DNA of 64,000 bases from Aestuariicoccus sp032586235 (GTDB lineage Bacteria > Pseudomonadota > Alphaproteobacteria > Rhodobacterales > Rhodobacteraceae): contig NZ_JAWHTD010000015.1 in the NCBI RefSeq assembly GCF_032586235.1, positions 1-64,000 of the forward strand, given 5' to 3'. The notes beneath the pieces were generated by a model that was not told where the DNA came from, did not search any database, and saw nothing but the letters and a program-made list of their open reading frames with translations. Made by a program: the position numbers and the translations under genes. Positions 1 through 7,320 of this stretch are shown here, piece after piece. The first letter of the stretch is position 1. The number at the start of each line of letters is the position of its first letter.

Positions 1-120
1 CGATACCGACCGCGCATACATCTCCTCATAAGCCGCAGCATCGACATTCGCCGCAGCGACAAGATCGTCGGACGGCGGAAAAACCGCCATGCCGGTCGGG
101 TTTGGAGTATGGGTCGTCAT
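1..120 (-). CDS. acs: Acetyl-CoA synthetase, N-terminal 40 residues (runs off the window)
   Basis: The gene begins at the ATG at 120 and leaves the window at base 1. The visible peptide contains FPPSDDLVAAANVDAAAYEE, which resembles the N-terminal segment of AMP-forming acetyl-CoA synthetases (acetate + ATP + CoA to acetyl-CoA). A purine-rich GGGAGGATCC stretch just upstream is a good ribosome binding site and supports this start. Only the N-terminus is visible, so none of the AMP-binding motifs can be checked. The identification rests on a conserved but non-catalytic segment; a related acyl-CoA synthetase is the main alternative. Confidence 0.7.
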   Translation of the reverse strand, partial: MTTHTPNPTGMAVFPPSDDLVAAANVDAAAYEEMYARSVS

Positions 121-547
121 ATCAGGATCCTCCCTCGGAATGTTTCCTCGGACGGGGCGGTGCCTCTTGGGCGGCCCCGTTACTGCAATTGCCACGAAGA
201 TACAGACGTCAGCAAAAAAATAAATAACCTACTGTATTTAAATGTTTAAACTGTCAAAAATTTGCGCTCACTATGGAAAAAATGTAAAAAAACTTACCTT
301 GAACGGATTAAGTGCCTTGCGCTGTTGACTCTTTTGCCACCCGCCAAATGCCGCTGCGTCAAGCGCGTCCGCAGTGTTAGCGCCAATAGTCATCCCCGGC
401 GCGGGTGTGACAAAACGATGCGCCATGCCGCATCGCCGCATCGGGGCCGATTCAGCAAGCGTGACCGAGTCGCTTGCACACCGGGCGCGATCCTCTAAGT
501 TTACGCGCAAGGTGGGACATGCCGCCGTACCCAACGGGAGAGAGACC
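121..547. other. Intergenic region between divergent acs and TRAP genes
   Basis: This 427-base gap separates the divergent acs and dctP starts and must hold both promoters. Bases about 195-300 are strikingly AT-rich compared with the rest of the window, as expected of an upstream regulatory region. I see no confident -35/-10 pair, operator palindrome or RNA gene. An open frame enters dctP from 374, but the peptide upstream of 548 has no signal-peptide character, so I treat it as non-coding. Confidence 0.5.
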
Positions 548-1561
548 ATGAATTTTGCAGCGAAACTGACCGTGGTCGCCATCAGCGCGACCTTTGCCAC
601 CGAAGCTTTGGCGACCGAATGGAACGTGTCCGTCTGGGGCAAGCGCCGCGCCTTCACCGAACACATCCACAAGCTGGCCGAACTGGTCGAGGAGAAGACC
701 GGCGGCGAGTTCACCATGAACATCAGCTACGGCGGTCTGTCGAAAAACACCGAAAACCTCGACGGCATTTCGATCGGCGCCTTCGAGATGGCGCAGTTCT
801 GCGCCGGCTATCACCCCGACAAGAACCGCGCGATCACTGTGTTGGAGCTGCCGTTCCTCGGCGTCGCCAACCTCGACGAAGAGGTTGCCGTCAGCCACGC
901 GATCTACGACCACCCCGCCGTGGCCAATGAAATGGCGCAGTGGAACGCCAAGATGCTGATGACCTCGCCAATGCCGCAGTACAACCTTGTCGGCACCGGC
1001 GAGCCGCGCGACGAACTGTCCGAATTCGATGGCATGCGCGTGCGCGCCACCGGCGGTCTGGGCAACGCCTTCCGCGCCGTGGGCGGCGTGCCGACCTCGG
1101 TGACCTCGTCCGAAGCCTATCAGGCGATGGAATCCGGCGTCGTCGACACGGTGGCCTTCGCCCAGCACGCGCATCTGTCGTTCGGCACGATCAACCAGGC
1201 CAGCTGGTGGACCGCGAACCTCAACCCCGGCACCGTGAACTGCCCGGTCGTCGTCAATATCGACGCCTACGAGGCGCTGTCGGACGAAGAGCGCACCGCG
1301 CTCGATGAGTCGGTGGACGAGGCGATCGCCTACTACCTCGAGAACTACGGAAAGCTGCTGGAGCAGTGGGACACCGTTCTGGAAGAGAAGGGCGTTCAGA
1401 AGGTCATGTTCTCGGACGAACAGCTGGCCGAGTTCAAGAAGGTCGGCGGCGCGCCGATCCATCAGGCCTGGCTGGAAGAGATGGGCGCGCAGGGACTGCC
1501 CGCGCAAGAGCTCTATGACCTGGTCTTCGAGACCCTCGAAAAGCAGCGGATGAGCAACTAA
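548..1561 (+). CDS. dctP: TRAP transporter solute-binding protein (DctP family)
   Basis: This is a 337-residue periplasmic binding protein that captures an organic acid-type ligand for the TRAP permease encoded downstream. The start at 548 gives a signal peptide (MNFAAKLTVVAISATFATEA, cleavage near LAT-EW) and has an upstream GGGAGAGAGA ribosome binding site. A longer in-frame extension from 374 would bury the signal peptide and is rejected. The body has the DctP-type layout, including an FDGMRVRATGG segment in the hinge region. It is first in a dctP-dctQ-dctM operon, and a stable hairpin follows the stop. The ligand cannot be told from sequence; the acs gene next door makes a small carboxylate tempting but unproven. 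Confidence 0.88.
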   Translation: MNFAAKLTVVAISATFATEALATEWNVSVWGKRRAFTEHIHKLAELVEEKTGGEFTMNISYGGLSKNTENLDGISIGAFEMAQFCAGYHPDKNRAITVLELPFLGVANLDEEVAVSHAIYDHPAVANEMAQWNAKMLMTSPMPQYNLVGTGEPRDELSEFDGMRVRATGGLGNAFRAVGGVPTSVTSSEAYQAMESGVVDTVAFAQHAHLSFGTINQASWWTANLNPGTVNCPVVVNIDAYEALSDEERTALDESVDEAIAYYLENYGKLLEQWDTVLEEKGVQKVMFSDEQLAEFKKVGGAPIHQAWLEEMGAQGLPAQELYDLVFETLEKQRMSN

Positions 1562-1573
1562 GCGATCCGACGC

Positions 1574-1597
1574 GGCCCCGGCCTCTGCGCCGGGGCC
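1574..1597 (+). promoter_or_regulatory. Intercistronic hairpin between dctP and dctQ
   Basis: Perfect 9-base stem GGCCCCGGC (1574-1582) / GCCGGGGCC (1589-1597) with a 6-base loop, 12 bases after the dctP stop and before dctQ. It lacks a true U-run (only TCTTGCTTG), so it probably stabilises the dctP message or attenuates read-through. That would give more binding protein than permease. Confidence 0.55.
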
Positions 1598-1634
1598 TCT
1601 TGCTTGAACTGCCTTTCATCGACAGGAAAACGCC

Positions 1635-2264
1635 ATGGCCGGAGCCTCTACGGTTTTGCAGGACGACAGCCTGCTCAGCCGCCTCGATCGCGGATTGGAA
1701 CGGGTCGAACGGTTCACGGCCCTGGTCTCGGGGATCGGGGCCTTCATGCTGATGGTCCTGGCCGTGGTGTCGGTGACGGGGCGGAGTTTCTTCAACAGCC
1801 CGCTGCCCGGCTATGTCGACTGGATCGAGTCGGCGATGCCGCTGATCGCGATCTTCGGCATTGCCTACGTGCAACGCAACGGCGGCCACATCCGGATGGA
1901 CATCGTGGTGGGCCGGCTGAAGGGTCGGGCGCTCTGGATCGCGGAATTCCTGACGACGCTGGGCGTTCTGCTTTTGATGATCGCGCTGGTCTGGGGCAGC
2001 TGGGCGCATTTCGACCGCAGCTTCGATTTCAGCGCGCCGAACTGGAGCCGCGACAGCTCGATCGACATCGGGTTGCCGATCTGGCCCTCGAAGCTGATCG
2101 TGCCGGTGGCGTTTTCGATAATGGCGCTGAGGGCGGCGTTGCAGCTTTGGGGCTATGGACGCGCCATCGTGCTGGGGCTCGAGCGGCCCGTCGCGGTGCC
2201 GCTGATCCAGTCGGCGGCGGAACAGGCGGCGGCCGAGGCAGAACATATTCAGGGGCGCGACTGA
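1635..2264 (+). CDS. dctQ: TRAP transporter small permease subunit (DctQ)
   Basis: A 209-residue inner-membrane protein with four hydrophobic segments (roughly residues 30-55, 65-83, 105-125 and 150-172), the layout of the DctQ subunit that pairs with DctM. The ATG at 1635 follows AGGAAAACGCC. The C-terminal 20 residues are hydrophilic and alanine/glutamate-rich. The stop overlaps the dctM start (TGATG), so the two subunits are translationally coupled. DctQ has no catalytic motif; the assignment rests on topology, length and its position between dctP and dctM. Confidence 0.87.
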   Translation: MAGASTVLQDDSLLSRLDRGLERVERFTALVSGIGAFMLMVLAVVSVTGRSFFNSPLPGYVDWIESAMPLIAIFGIAYVQRNGGHIRMDIVVGRLKGRALWIAEFLTTLGVLLLMIALVWGSWAHFDRSFDFSAPNWSRDSSIDIGLPIWPSKLIVPVAFSIMALRAALQLWGYGRAIVLGLERPVAVPLIQSAAEQAAAEAEHIQGRD

Positions 2265-3664
2265 TGGACAGCATCGAGATTGGCCTGTGGGTCACCGGCG
2301 GGCTTCTGGTGATGGTGGTGCTTGGCATGCGGGTGGCCTTTGCCGCCGCATTGGCCGGGATCATCGGACTGATCTGGATCTTCTGGGACAAGCGCGATTA
2401 CGACATGGCACAGCTGGGCTGGGCCATGACCGTCGCGATCAAGACGGCGGGGCAGGTGCCCCACGGCAAGGTGGCCAGCCAGGCGCTAAGCCTGATCCCC
2501 ACCTTCATCCTGATCGGCTATCTGGCCTATTACGCTGGTTTGACGCGCGCCCTCTTCGAGGCCGCCAAGCGCTGGATCGCCTGGGTGCCTGGGGGCCTCG
2601 CGGTGTCGACGGTCTTTGCGACCGCCGGGTTCGCGGCGGTGTCGGGGGCGTCGGTCGCCACGGCGGCGGTGTTCGCGCGCATCGCGATCCCCGAGATGCT
2701 GAAAGTGGGCTACGACAAGCGCTTTGCGGCGGGCGTCGTGGCCGCAGGCGGCACGCTGGCGAGCCTCATTCCGCCGTCGGCGATCCTGGTGATTTACGCC
2801 ATCATCGTCGAACAGGACGTGGGCAAGCTGCTGCTGGCGGGCTTCATTCCGGGGATCTTCTCGGCCTTCATCTATGCGCTGATCATCATCGGGCTGGCGC
2901 TGACGCTTAAGAATTTCGGTCCTCCGGTGACCGGGTTCACCTGGAGGCAACGCTTTGCCAGCCTGCCGCCGGCCCTGCCCATCGTGGCGGTGGTCGTGAT
3001 CATCATCTTCTTCGTCTATAACCCCTTTGGCGGCGACGCCTGGGGCACGCCGACAGAGGGCGGCGCGGTGGGCGCCTTCATCGTATTCTGCATGGCGGTG
3101 TGGCGCGGCATGCGCCTGCCCGAGCTCAAGGATGCGCTGATCGAAACCGCCAAGCTGTCGATCATGATCTTCAGCATCATCTGGGGCGTGCTGATCTATG
3201 TCCGGTTCCTTGGCTTCGCCGATCTGCCGAGCGCCTTTTCGGACTGGATCACCTCGCTGCATTACTCGCCGATGCTGATCCTGGTCTGCATCCTGCTGGC
3301 CTATGCCGTGCTGGGCATGTTCATGGACGCGATCGGCATGCTGCTTTTGACCCTGCCGGTGGTCTACCCGGCGGTCATGGCGCTGAACGGCGGCGAGATG
3401 GTGAGCGCGGCGGACAGCACCTTTGGGATGTCGGGGCCGATGTGCGCGATCTGGTTCGGGATTCTTGTGGTCAAGATGGCCGAATTCTGCCTGATCACGC
3501 CGCCCATCGGTCTGAACTGCTTTGTGGTCGCGGGGGTTCGTCCGGACCTAAGCGTGCAGGACGTGTTCCGCGGCGTGACGCCGTTCTTCGTGGCCGACGG
3601 GGTGACGATCGCGCTGCTGGTGGCCTTCCCGGCCATCGTGCTCTGGTTGCCGTCGCTCGCCTGA
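2264..3664 (+). CDS. dctM: TRAP transporter large permease subunit (DctM)
   Basis: A 466-residue, very hydrophobic protein with about 12 membrane spans. It is the ion-coupled channel subunit of the TRAP system and uses a sodium or proton gradient rather than ATP. DctM-like features include GMRVAFAAALAGIIGL near the N-terminus, the VSGASVATAAVFARIAIPEM segment (about residues 125-145), GTLASLIPPSAILVIYA, and the C-terminal ITPPIGLNCFVVAG. The ATG at 2264 overlaps the dctQ stop. An in-frame extension upstream runs through dctQ and is not used. The operon appears to end here, at a large inverted repeat at 3694-3736. Confidence 0.92.
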   Translation: MDSIEIGLWVTGGLLVMVVLGMRVAFAAALAGIIGLIWIFWDKRDYDMAQLGWAMTVAIKTAGQVPHGKVASQALSLIPTFILIGYLAYYAGLTRALFEAAKRWIAWVPGGLAVSTVFATAGFAAVSGASVATAAVFARIAIPEMLKVGYDKRFAAGVVAAGGTLASLIPPSAILVIYAIIVEQDVGKLLLAGFIPGIFSAFIYALIIIGLALTLKNFGPPVTGFTWRQRFASLPPALPIVAVVVIIIFFVYNPFGGDAWGTPTEGGAVGAFIVFCMAVWRGMRLPELKDALIETAKLSIMIFSIIWGVLIYVRFLGFADLPSAFSDWITSLHYSPMLILVCILLAYAVLGMFMDAIGMLLLTLPVVYPAVMALNGGEMVSAADSTFGMSGPMCAIWFGILVVKMAEFCLITPPIGLNCFVVAGVRPDLSVQDVFRGVTPFFVADGVTIALLVAFPAIVLWLPSLA

Positions 3665-3667
3665 CGG

Positions 3668-3693
3668 GGAACCGAACGCGGGGCGGATGCGTT
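3668..3693 (+). promoter_or_regulatory. EcfG-type stress promoter upstream of the small membrane protein gene
   Basis: GGAAC at 3668-3672 and CGTT at 3690-3693 are separated by exactly 17 bases. This matches the GGAAC-N16/17-CGTT consensus for the alphaproteobacterial general stress sigma factor, which is encoded 1.4 kb away. A start site near 3700 would place the gene at 3743 under GSR control. Confidence 0.7.
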
Positions 3694-3736
3694 CTTCCCT
3701 CAATGCCGGCGCAACGCAGGCCCGGCTTGAGGGAAG
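3694..3736 (+). repeat. Inverted repeat between the TRAP operon and the small membrane protein gene
   Basis: CTTCCCTCAA (3694-3703) pairs with TTGAGGGAAG (3727-3736). After a one-base bulge, GCCGG (705-709 of the same block) pairs with CCGGC (722-726), leaving a 12-base loop. For the TRAP operon it could act as a weak terminator, although no U-run follows. Its right arm also touches the AAGGAG ribosome binding site at 3734-3739. An EcfG transcript starting near 3700 would carry only part of the left arm. Confidence 0.5.
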
Positions 3737-3742
3737 GAGCGG

Positions 3743-3937
3743 ATGATGATGGAAGTTGCAGGTCTTGGCGGGCTGATCGTTCTTGGGCTCGATCTTTGGG
3801 CGCTGGTGTCCATCATCGGATCGAGGGCTGGAACCGGCGCCAAGGTGCTGTGGATCCTGCTCGTGATCGTGATGCCCGTGCTGGGCTTCATCATCTGGCT
3901 GATCGCGGGGCCGCGGGCCGCAGACAGTGCTGCGTGA
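3743..3937 (+). CDS. Small PLDc_N-domain membrane protein
   Basis: A 64-residue protein with two membrane spans (about 8-25 and 34-54). The motif VLWILLVIVMPVLGFIIWLI is typical of the PLDc_N (phospholipase D/cardiolipin synthase N-terminal) family found as stand-alone small proteins. It has no catalytic HKD motif and so no enzyme activity is expected. Three ATGs are in tandem (3743, 3746, 3749); AAGGAG at 3734-3739 best fits 3746 or 3749. A consensus EcfG promoter lies upstream at 3668-3693, and phyR is convergent 24 bases downstream, so this is a likely member of the general stress regulon. Confidence 0.8.
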   Translation: MMMEVAGLGGLIVLGLDLWALVSIIGSRAGTGAKVLWILLVIVMPVLGFIIWLIAGPRAADSAA

Positions 3938-3960
3938 CCCGCTGAGCCCTCACCCGCCCC

Positions 3961-4761
3961 TCAGGCGCGGAGCGTTTCCGTCGACGAAAAGAACATCGCC
4001 TGGCTGACGGCTGATCGCACCTGATCCTCGGAATAGGGTTTGGCGATCAGGAACGCCGGTTCGGCCCGTTCGCCGGTCAGCAGGCGTTCGGGGAAGGCGG
4101 TTATAAAGATCACCGGACGCGAGCCCAGTTCGCCGAGGATGTCGTTCACCGCATCCACGCCCGACGAATTGTCCGCCAGCTGGATGTCCGACAGGATCAG
4201 ATCGGGCACATCAGAGCCCGCCAGCTTGCGCGCGCCTTCGCGGGTGCGCGCCACGCCGGTCACCCGGTGGCCAAGGTCGGTGACGATGCTTTCCAGATCC
4301 ATCGCGATGATCGCTTCGTCCTCGATGATCAGCACGCGGCCCGACACCGCATCGGCCATTTCGCGGCGCGCGATTTCGACCAGATGCTGCGCCTCGTCCG
4401 CGCCCACCTCCATGATTTCGCCGACCCGGGCGAAATCGAAACCTTCGACCGTGTGCAAAAGCAGCGCCTCGCGGCTGCCGGCGGTCAGCTTGGCCAGTCG
4501 CTCCTGCGCCTTGGCGTCGGGGCCCTCGGGGTCGATTTCCGCCGGTGCGCCGGTCGTCACCCAGATGCCGTGGAACACCGCGAAAAGCCCGGTTTTCGGG
4601 TCCGAACATTGATCCACGGTCGACCGGTCCGACAGCACGGCCTCAAGCGTGGCGGCGGCGTAATTGTCGCCGCTGGTCTGGTTGCCTGTCAGCGACCGCG
4701 CGTAGCGCCGCAAGTAGGGGAGCGCCTCGCCAATGGCCGAGCTCAGTTCTTGTTGTGACAT
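3961..4761 (-). CDS. phyR: PhyR, general stress response anti-anti-sigma response regulator
   Basis: A 266-residue protein with the diagnostic PhyR architecture: an N-terminal sigma-factor-like domain (about 1-135) joined to a C-terminal receiver domain (about 142-262). The receiver has the acidic pocket EDE (about 147-149), the phospho-acceptor Asp192 in LILSDIQL and the lysine of IAKPYS. In characterised alphaproteobacteria, phosphorylation frees the sigma-like domain to bind NepR and release the ECF sigma factor. The gene diverges from nepR-ecfG. Its promoter region contains a perfect GGAAC-N16-CGTT, implying positive autoregulation by EcfG. The start at 4761 is preceded by AAGGGA. Confidence 0.97.
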   Translation of the reverse strand: MSQQELSSAIGEALPYLRRYARSLTGNQTSGDNYAAATLEAVLSDRSTVDQCSDPKTGLFAVFHGIWVTTGAPAEIDPEGPDAKAQERLAKLTAGSREALLLHTVEGFDFARVGEIMEVGADEAQHLVEIARREMADAVSGRVLIIEDEAIIAMDLESIVTDLGHRVTGVARTREGARKLAGSDVPDLILSDIQLADNSSGVDAVNDILGELGSRPVIFITAFPERLLTGERAEPAFLIAKPYSEDQVRSAVSQAMFFSSTETLRA

Positions 4762-4787
4762 TTTTTTCCCTTGTCATCCTTTTTTCG

Positions 4788-4813
4788 GGAACCCAACGCA
4801 TCAAATTAAGGTT
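4788..4813 (+). promoter_or_regulatory. EcfG-type promoter driving nepR-ecfG
   Basis: GGAAC at 4788-4792 is followed after 17 bases by GGTT at 4810-4813. This is one mismatch from the CGTT -10 element of the EcfG consensus. It points toward nepR (start 4870) and is interleaved with the opposite-strand phyR promoter. Confidence 0.7.
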
Positions 4814-4819
4814 GGTTCC
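4795..4819 (-). promoter_or_regulatory. EcfG-type promoter driving phyR
   Basis: On the minus strand GGAAC (4819-4815) and CGTT (4798-4795) are separated by 16 bases, a perfect consensus match pointing at phyR (start 4761). It overlaps the forward promoter at 4788-4813, so both -35 and -10 boxes sit in one 32-base segment. Confidence 0.8.
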
Positions 4820-4869
4820 CCGGGCCACCGCGCATGCCGCGGGGCCGCAGGCAGCGTATAAGGGAAAAA

Positions 4870-5034
4870 ATGGGTCACGACGACAAAAAGGCAAAGTCGA
4901 GCCAGGTCATAGATCAAAGCCTGAAGCAGGTGTACGACCAGATGCTCGAGGAAAAAGTGCCTGACCGCTTTCTTGACCTGCTCGCCCAGCTGAAAGAGCA
5001 GGAAAATTCCGGATCGCGGGAGAGCGGTCAATGA
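4870..5034 (+). CDS. nepR: NepR anti-sigma factor
   Basis: A 54-residue protein matching NepR, the small anti-sigma factor that sequesters EcfG until phosphorylated PhyR displaces it. The conserved core is visible in LKQVYDQMLEEKVPDRFLDL (residues 18-37). I chose ATG 4870, preceded by TAAGGG, because the in-frame extension from 4834 adds only a basic, unconserved stretch. The stop overlaps the ecfG start (ATGA at 5031), so anti-sigma and sigma factor are translationally coupled. It is the first gene of a unit continuing through ecfG, the kinase and the amidoligase pair. Confidence 0.93.
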   Translation: MGHDDKKAKSSQVIDQSLKQVYDQMLEEKVPDRFLDLLAQLKEQENSGSRESGQ

Positions 5035-5588
5035 GCGCGTCCGACCCGCGTGATGAAATCGTCGAACATCTTCCGGCCCTGCGGGCGTTTGCGCTGAGCC
5101 TGACGCGCAACGGCGCGCTGGCCGACGACATGGTGCAAGACGCGCTGGTGAAGGCCTGGACCAAGATCCACCTCTTCGAGCCTGGCACCAACATGCGCGC
5201 CTGGCTCTTCACGATCCTGCGCAACACCTATTATTCCAACCGCCGCAAGGCGGGCCGCGAGGTGGCGGATGTCGACGGCATCCACACCGAGGCAGTGTCG
5301 GAAAAGCCCGCGCATGACGGGCGGCTGGCGCTGGCCGATTTCAAGGTGGCCTTCGACCAGCTGAGCGATCAGCAGCGCGAGGCGCTGATTCTGGTCGGCG
5401 CGTCGGGCTTTTCCTACGAAGAGGCCGCCGGGATGTGCGATTGCGCCGTCGGCACGATCAAGAGCCGCATCAATCGCGCGCGGGCCCGGCTGGCCGAACT
5501 CATGCAACTTGACGAAAACGAGGCGCTGGAGCTGACCGACAACGCCACCATGGCGGTTGTCGCCGGTCCGAAATCAGCGACGATCTGA
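5031..5588 (+). CDS. ecfG: EcfG general stress ECF sigma factor
   Basis: A 185-residue ECF sigma factor. Region 2 is at about 10-75, with DDMVQDALVKAW in region 2.1/2.2 and NMRAWLFTILRNTYYSNRRK in 2.3/2.4. Region 4 is at about 110-160, with a helix-turn-helix in YEEAAGMCDCAVGTIKSRIN. It lies between nepR and a sensor kinase and opposite phyR, the standard alphaproteobacterial GSR arrangement. Its expected promoter consensus (GGAAC-N16/17-CGTT) occurs several times within 5 kb on either side. It starts inside the nepR stop, and its own stop overlaps the kinase start (TGATG). Confidence 0.95.
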   Translation: MSASDPRDEIVEHLPALRAFALSLTRNGALADDMVQDALVKAWTKIHLFEPGTNMRAWLFTILRNTYYSNRRKAGREVADVDGIHTEAVSEKPAHDGRLALADFKVAFDQLSDQQREALILVGASGFSYEEAAGMCDCAVGTIKSRINRARARLAELMQLDENEALELTDNATMAVVAGPKSATI

Positions 5589-7303
5589 TGCCCTGGAAAT
5601 CGCTGTCCCAGATTTTGCCTTCGGGGTTGGCAGCGCGCATCATTGCGTTTCTCTCCATCGCGCTTGTACCGATCGGCATCATTTCCTTTGTCCAGACCGC
5701 GCAGCTGGCCAAGGAAACCCGGCTGCGTTCGCAGCTCGATCTGGTGGCGCTGACCGAAACCGCGGCCTCGTCGGAACGGGCGGCGATAGTGCGGGCGGGC
5801 GGGGCGGCGCTGGCACTGGGGGCCGCGGGCGGGGTGTTTCGCGACGACATGGCGGCCTGCCGCGCCTACATGGCGGAGTTCGTGCGCAAGAACCCGGCCT
5901 ATTCCTTCGTCGGGCTTCTGACCCCGGAAGGCACCATGCGCTGCGCGTCGCGCGCCAACGACATGGATTTGTCGGGCGAAGAGGGCTTCGCCGATCTGAT
6001 GGGCGCTGCGCAATCCGATATCCACATCGATCCCAGGACCCCGGTCAGCGACCGTCCGGTGATCGTCGTGTCCGAGCCGTACCAGGTGGACGGCGCCTTT
6101 GCCGGATATGTCAGCCTGTCGCTACCCGCTGCCAATCTGAGCTTTGACCGGAGCGTACTGGCGCAGACCGACATGGAAGATCTGGTTCTGTTCAGCAAGC
6201 GCGGGCAGATCCTCGGGTCGCATATGGGGCGGATCGAAGACGGCGGTCTGCTGCCCCAAGACGCCGATCTGGCGCAGTTGGCCAGCGCGCAATCCTTTTC
6301 CTTCGCCAAGACCAGCGCCGACGGCACCGAGAGAATCTTTACCGTCACGCCGCTGGTCCCGGATGTGGTCTATGCCATGTCGATCTGGCCGCGCCGCAGC
6401 ACCGCGGCGCAGGCGGTGGCGATCAACGGGTTCGCCGGGCTCTTGCCGCTGGCGATGTGGGGGGCAAGCGTTCTGGTGGCCTTTCTGGCGGTCAACCGCC
6501 TGGTGATCCGTCCGATCCGGCTGTTGGGGCGGCGGATGGGGCGGTTCGCGCTGACCCGCAACATCTCGACCCAGTGGGTGACCGCGTCGCTGTCGCAGGA
6601 ATTGCAGGACATGGAGACCGCCTTTGTCCAGATGGCGGAATCGATCCTGCAGGACGAGGCCGCGCAAGAGGACGCGCTGCGCGAAAAGTCGATCCTGCTG
6701 AAAGAGGTGCACCACCGGGTCAAGAACAACCTGCAACTGATCAGCTCGATCATGAACATGCAGATCCGGCGCTCGGACGAGGCCGAAACGCGGGCGGTTC
6801 TGATGGGGCTTCAGGACCGGGTGAGGACGCTGGCGACGATCTATCGCCAGCTTTACCAGACCGAGGATCTGGGCCATGTGGACGCTGCGCATCTGCTGGG
6901 CGACGTGGTGAGCGAGATCCTCCAGCCGCGCCGGGACGCCGCCCGCAGCCGCACCTATGTCGAGCTGAACCCGGTCGAGCTTTACCCCGATCAGGCGGTG
7001 CCGCTGTCGCTCTTCGTCGCCGAGGCGCTAAGCAATGCGCTGCGCTTTTCCCCGGCGCCCGAGGGCCGCGTCGAGCTGCGTTTCGGTCCGGTCGACGAAG
7101 GCCACGCGCGGGTCGAGCTTTGCAACGACCTGCCGCCCGATTGCGCGGCGGCCGAGGCCTGCGACGGTCTGGGCACCCGCCTGATGCGCGCCTTCGCGAT
7201 GCAGCTGGGCGGAGAGCTGGAAACCACCCGCAGCGACGGACGGCACAGCGTCGCCGTGACCTTCGCCATTACCGACTTCAAACCCGAAATCGTCGATTAC
7301 TGA
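5588..7303 (+). CDS. Membrane histidine kinase of the HisKA_2 type (PhyK-like)
   Basis: A 571-residue sensor kinase. One membrane span near residues 15-35 is followed by a periplasmic sensory region (about 36-270), a second span (about 275-302) and a HAMP-like linker. A HisKA_2 dimerisation domain (about 365-445) carries the phospho-acceptor His375 in EVHHRVKNNLQLI, and an HATPase domain extends to the C-terminus (N-box around LFVAEALSNAL, G-box DGLGTRLMRAF). HisKA_2/HWE kinases are the class that phosphorylates PhyR, and the gene is coupled to ecfG, so it is the likely PhyR kinase. The periplasmic region contains two cysteines but no recognisable ligand motif. It could also act as a phosphatase on PhyR. 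Confidence 0.9.
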   Translation: MPWKSLSQILPSGLAARIIAFLSIALVPIGIISFVQTAQLAKETRLRSQLDLVALTETAASSERAAIVRAGGAALALGAAGGVFRDDMAACRAYMAEFVRKNPAYSFVGLLTPEGTMRCASRANDMDLSGEEGFADLMGAAQSDIHIDPRTPVSDRPVIVVSEPYQVDGAFAGYVSLSLPAANLSFDRSVLAQTDMEDLVLFSKRGQILGSHMGRIEDGGLLPQDADLAQLASAQSFSFAKTSADGTERIFTVTPLVPDVVYAMSIWPRRSTAAQAVAINGFAGLLPLAMWGASVLVAFLAVNRLVIRPIRLLGRRMGRFALTRNISTQWVTASLSQELQDMETAFVQMAESILQDEAAQEDALREKSILLKEVHHRVKNNLQLISSIMNMQIRRSDEAETRAVLMGLQDRVRTLATIYRQLYQTEDLGHVDAAHLLGDVVSEILQPRRDAARSRTYVELNPVELYPDQAVPLSLFVAEALSNALRFSPAPEGRVELRFGPVDEGHARVELCNDLPPDCAAAEACDGLGTRLMRAFAMQLGGELETTRSDGRHSVAVTFAITDFKPEIVDY

Positions 7304-7320
7304 CCCTGAAAGGTGGCTCC

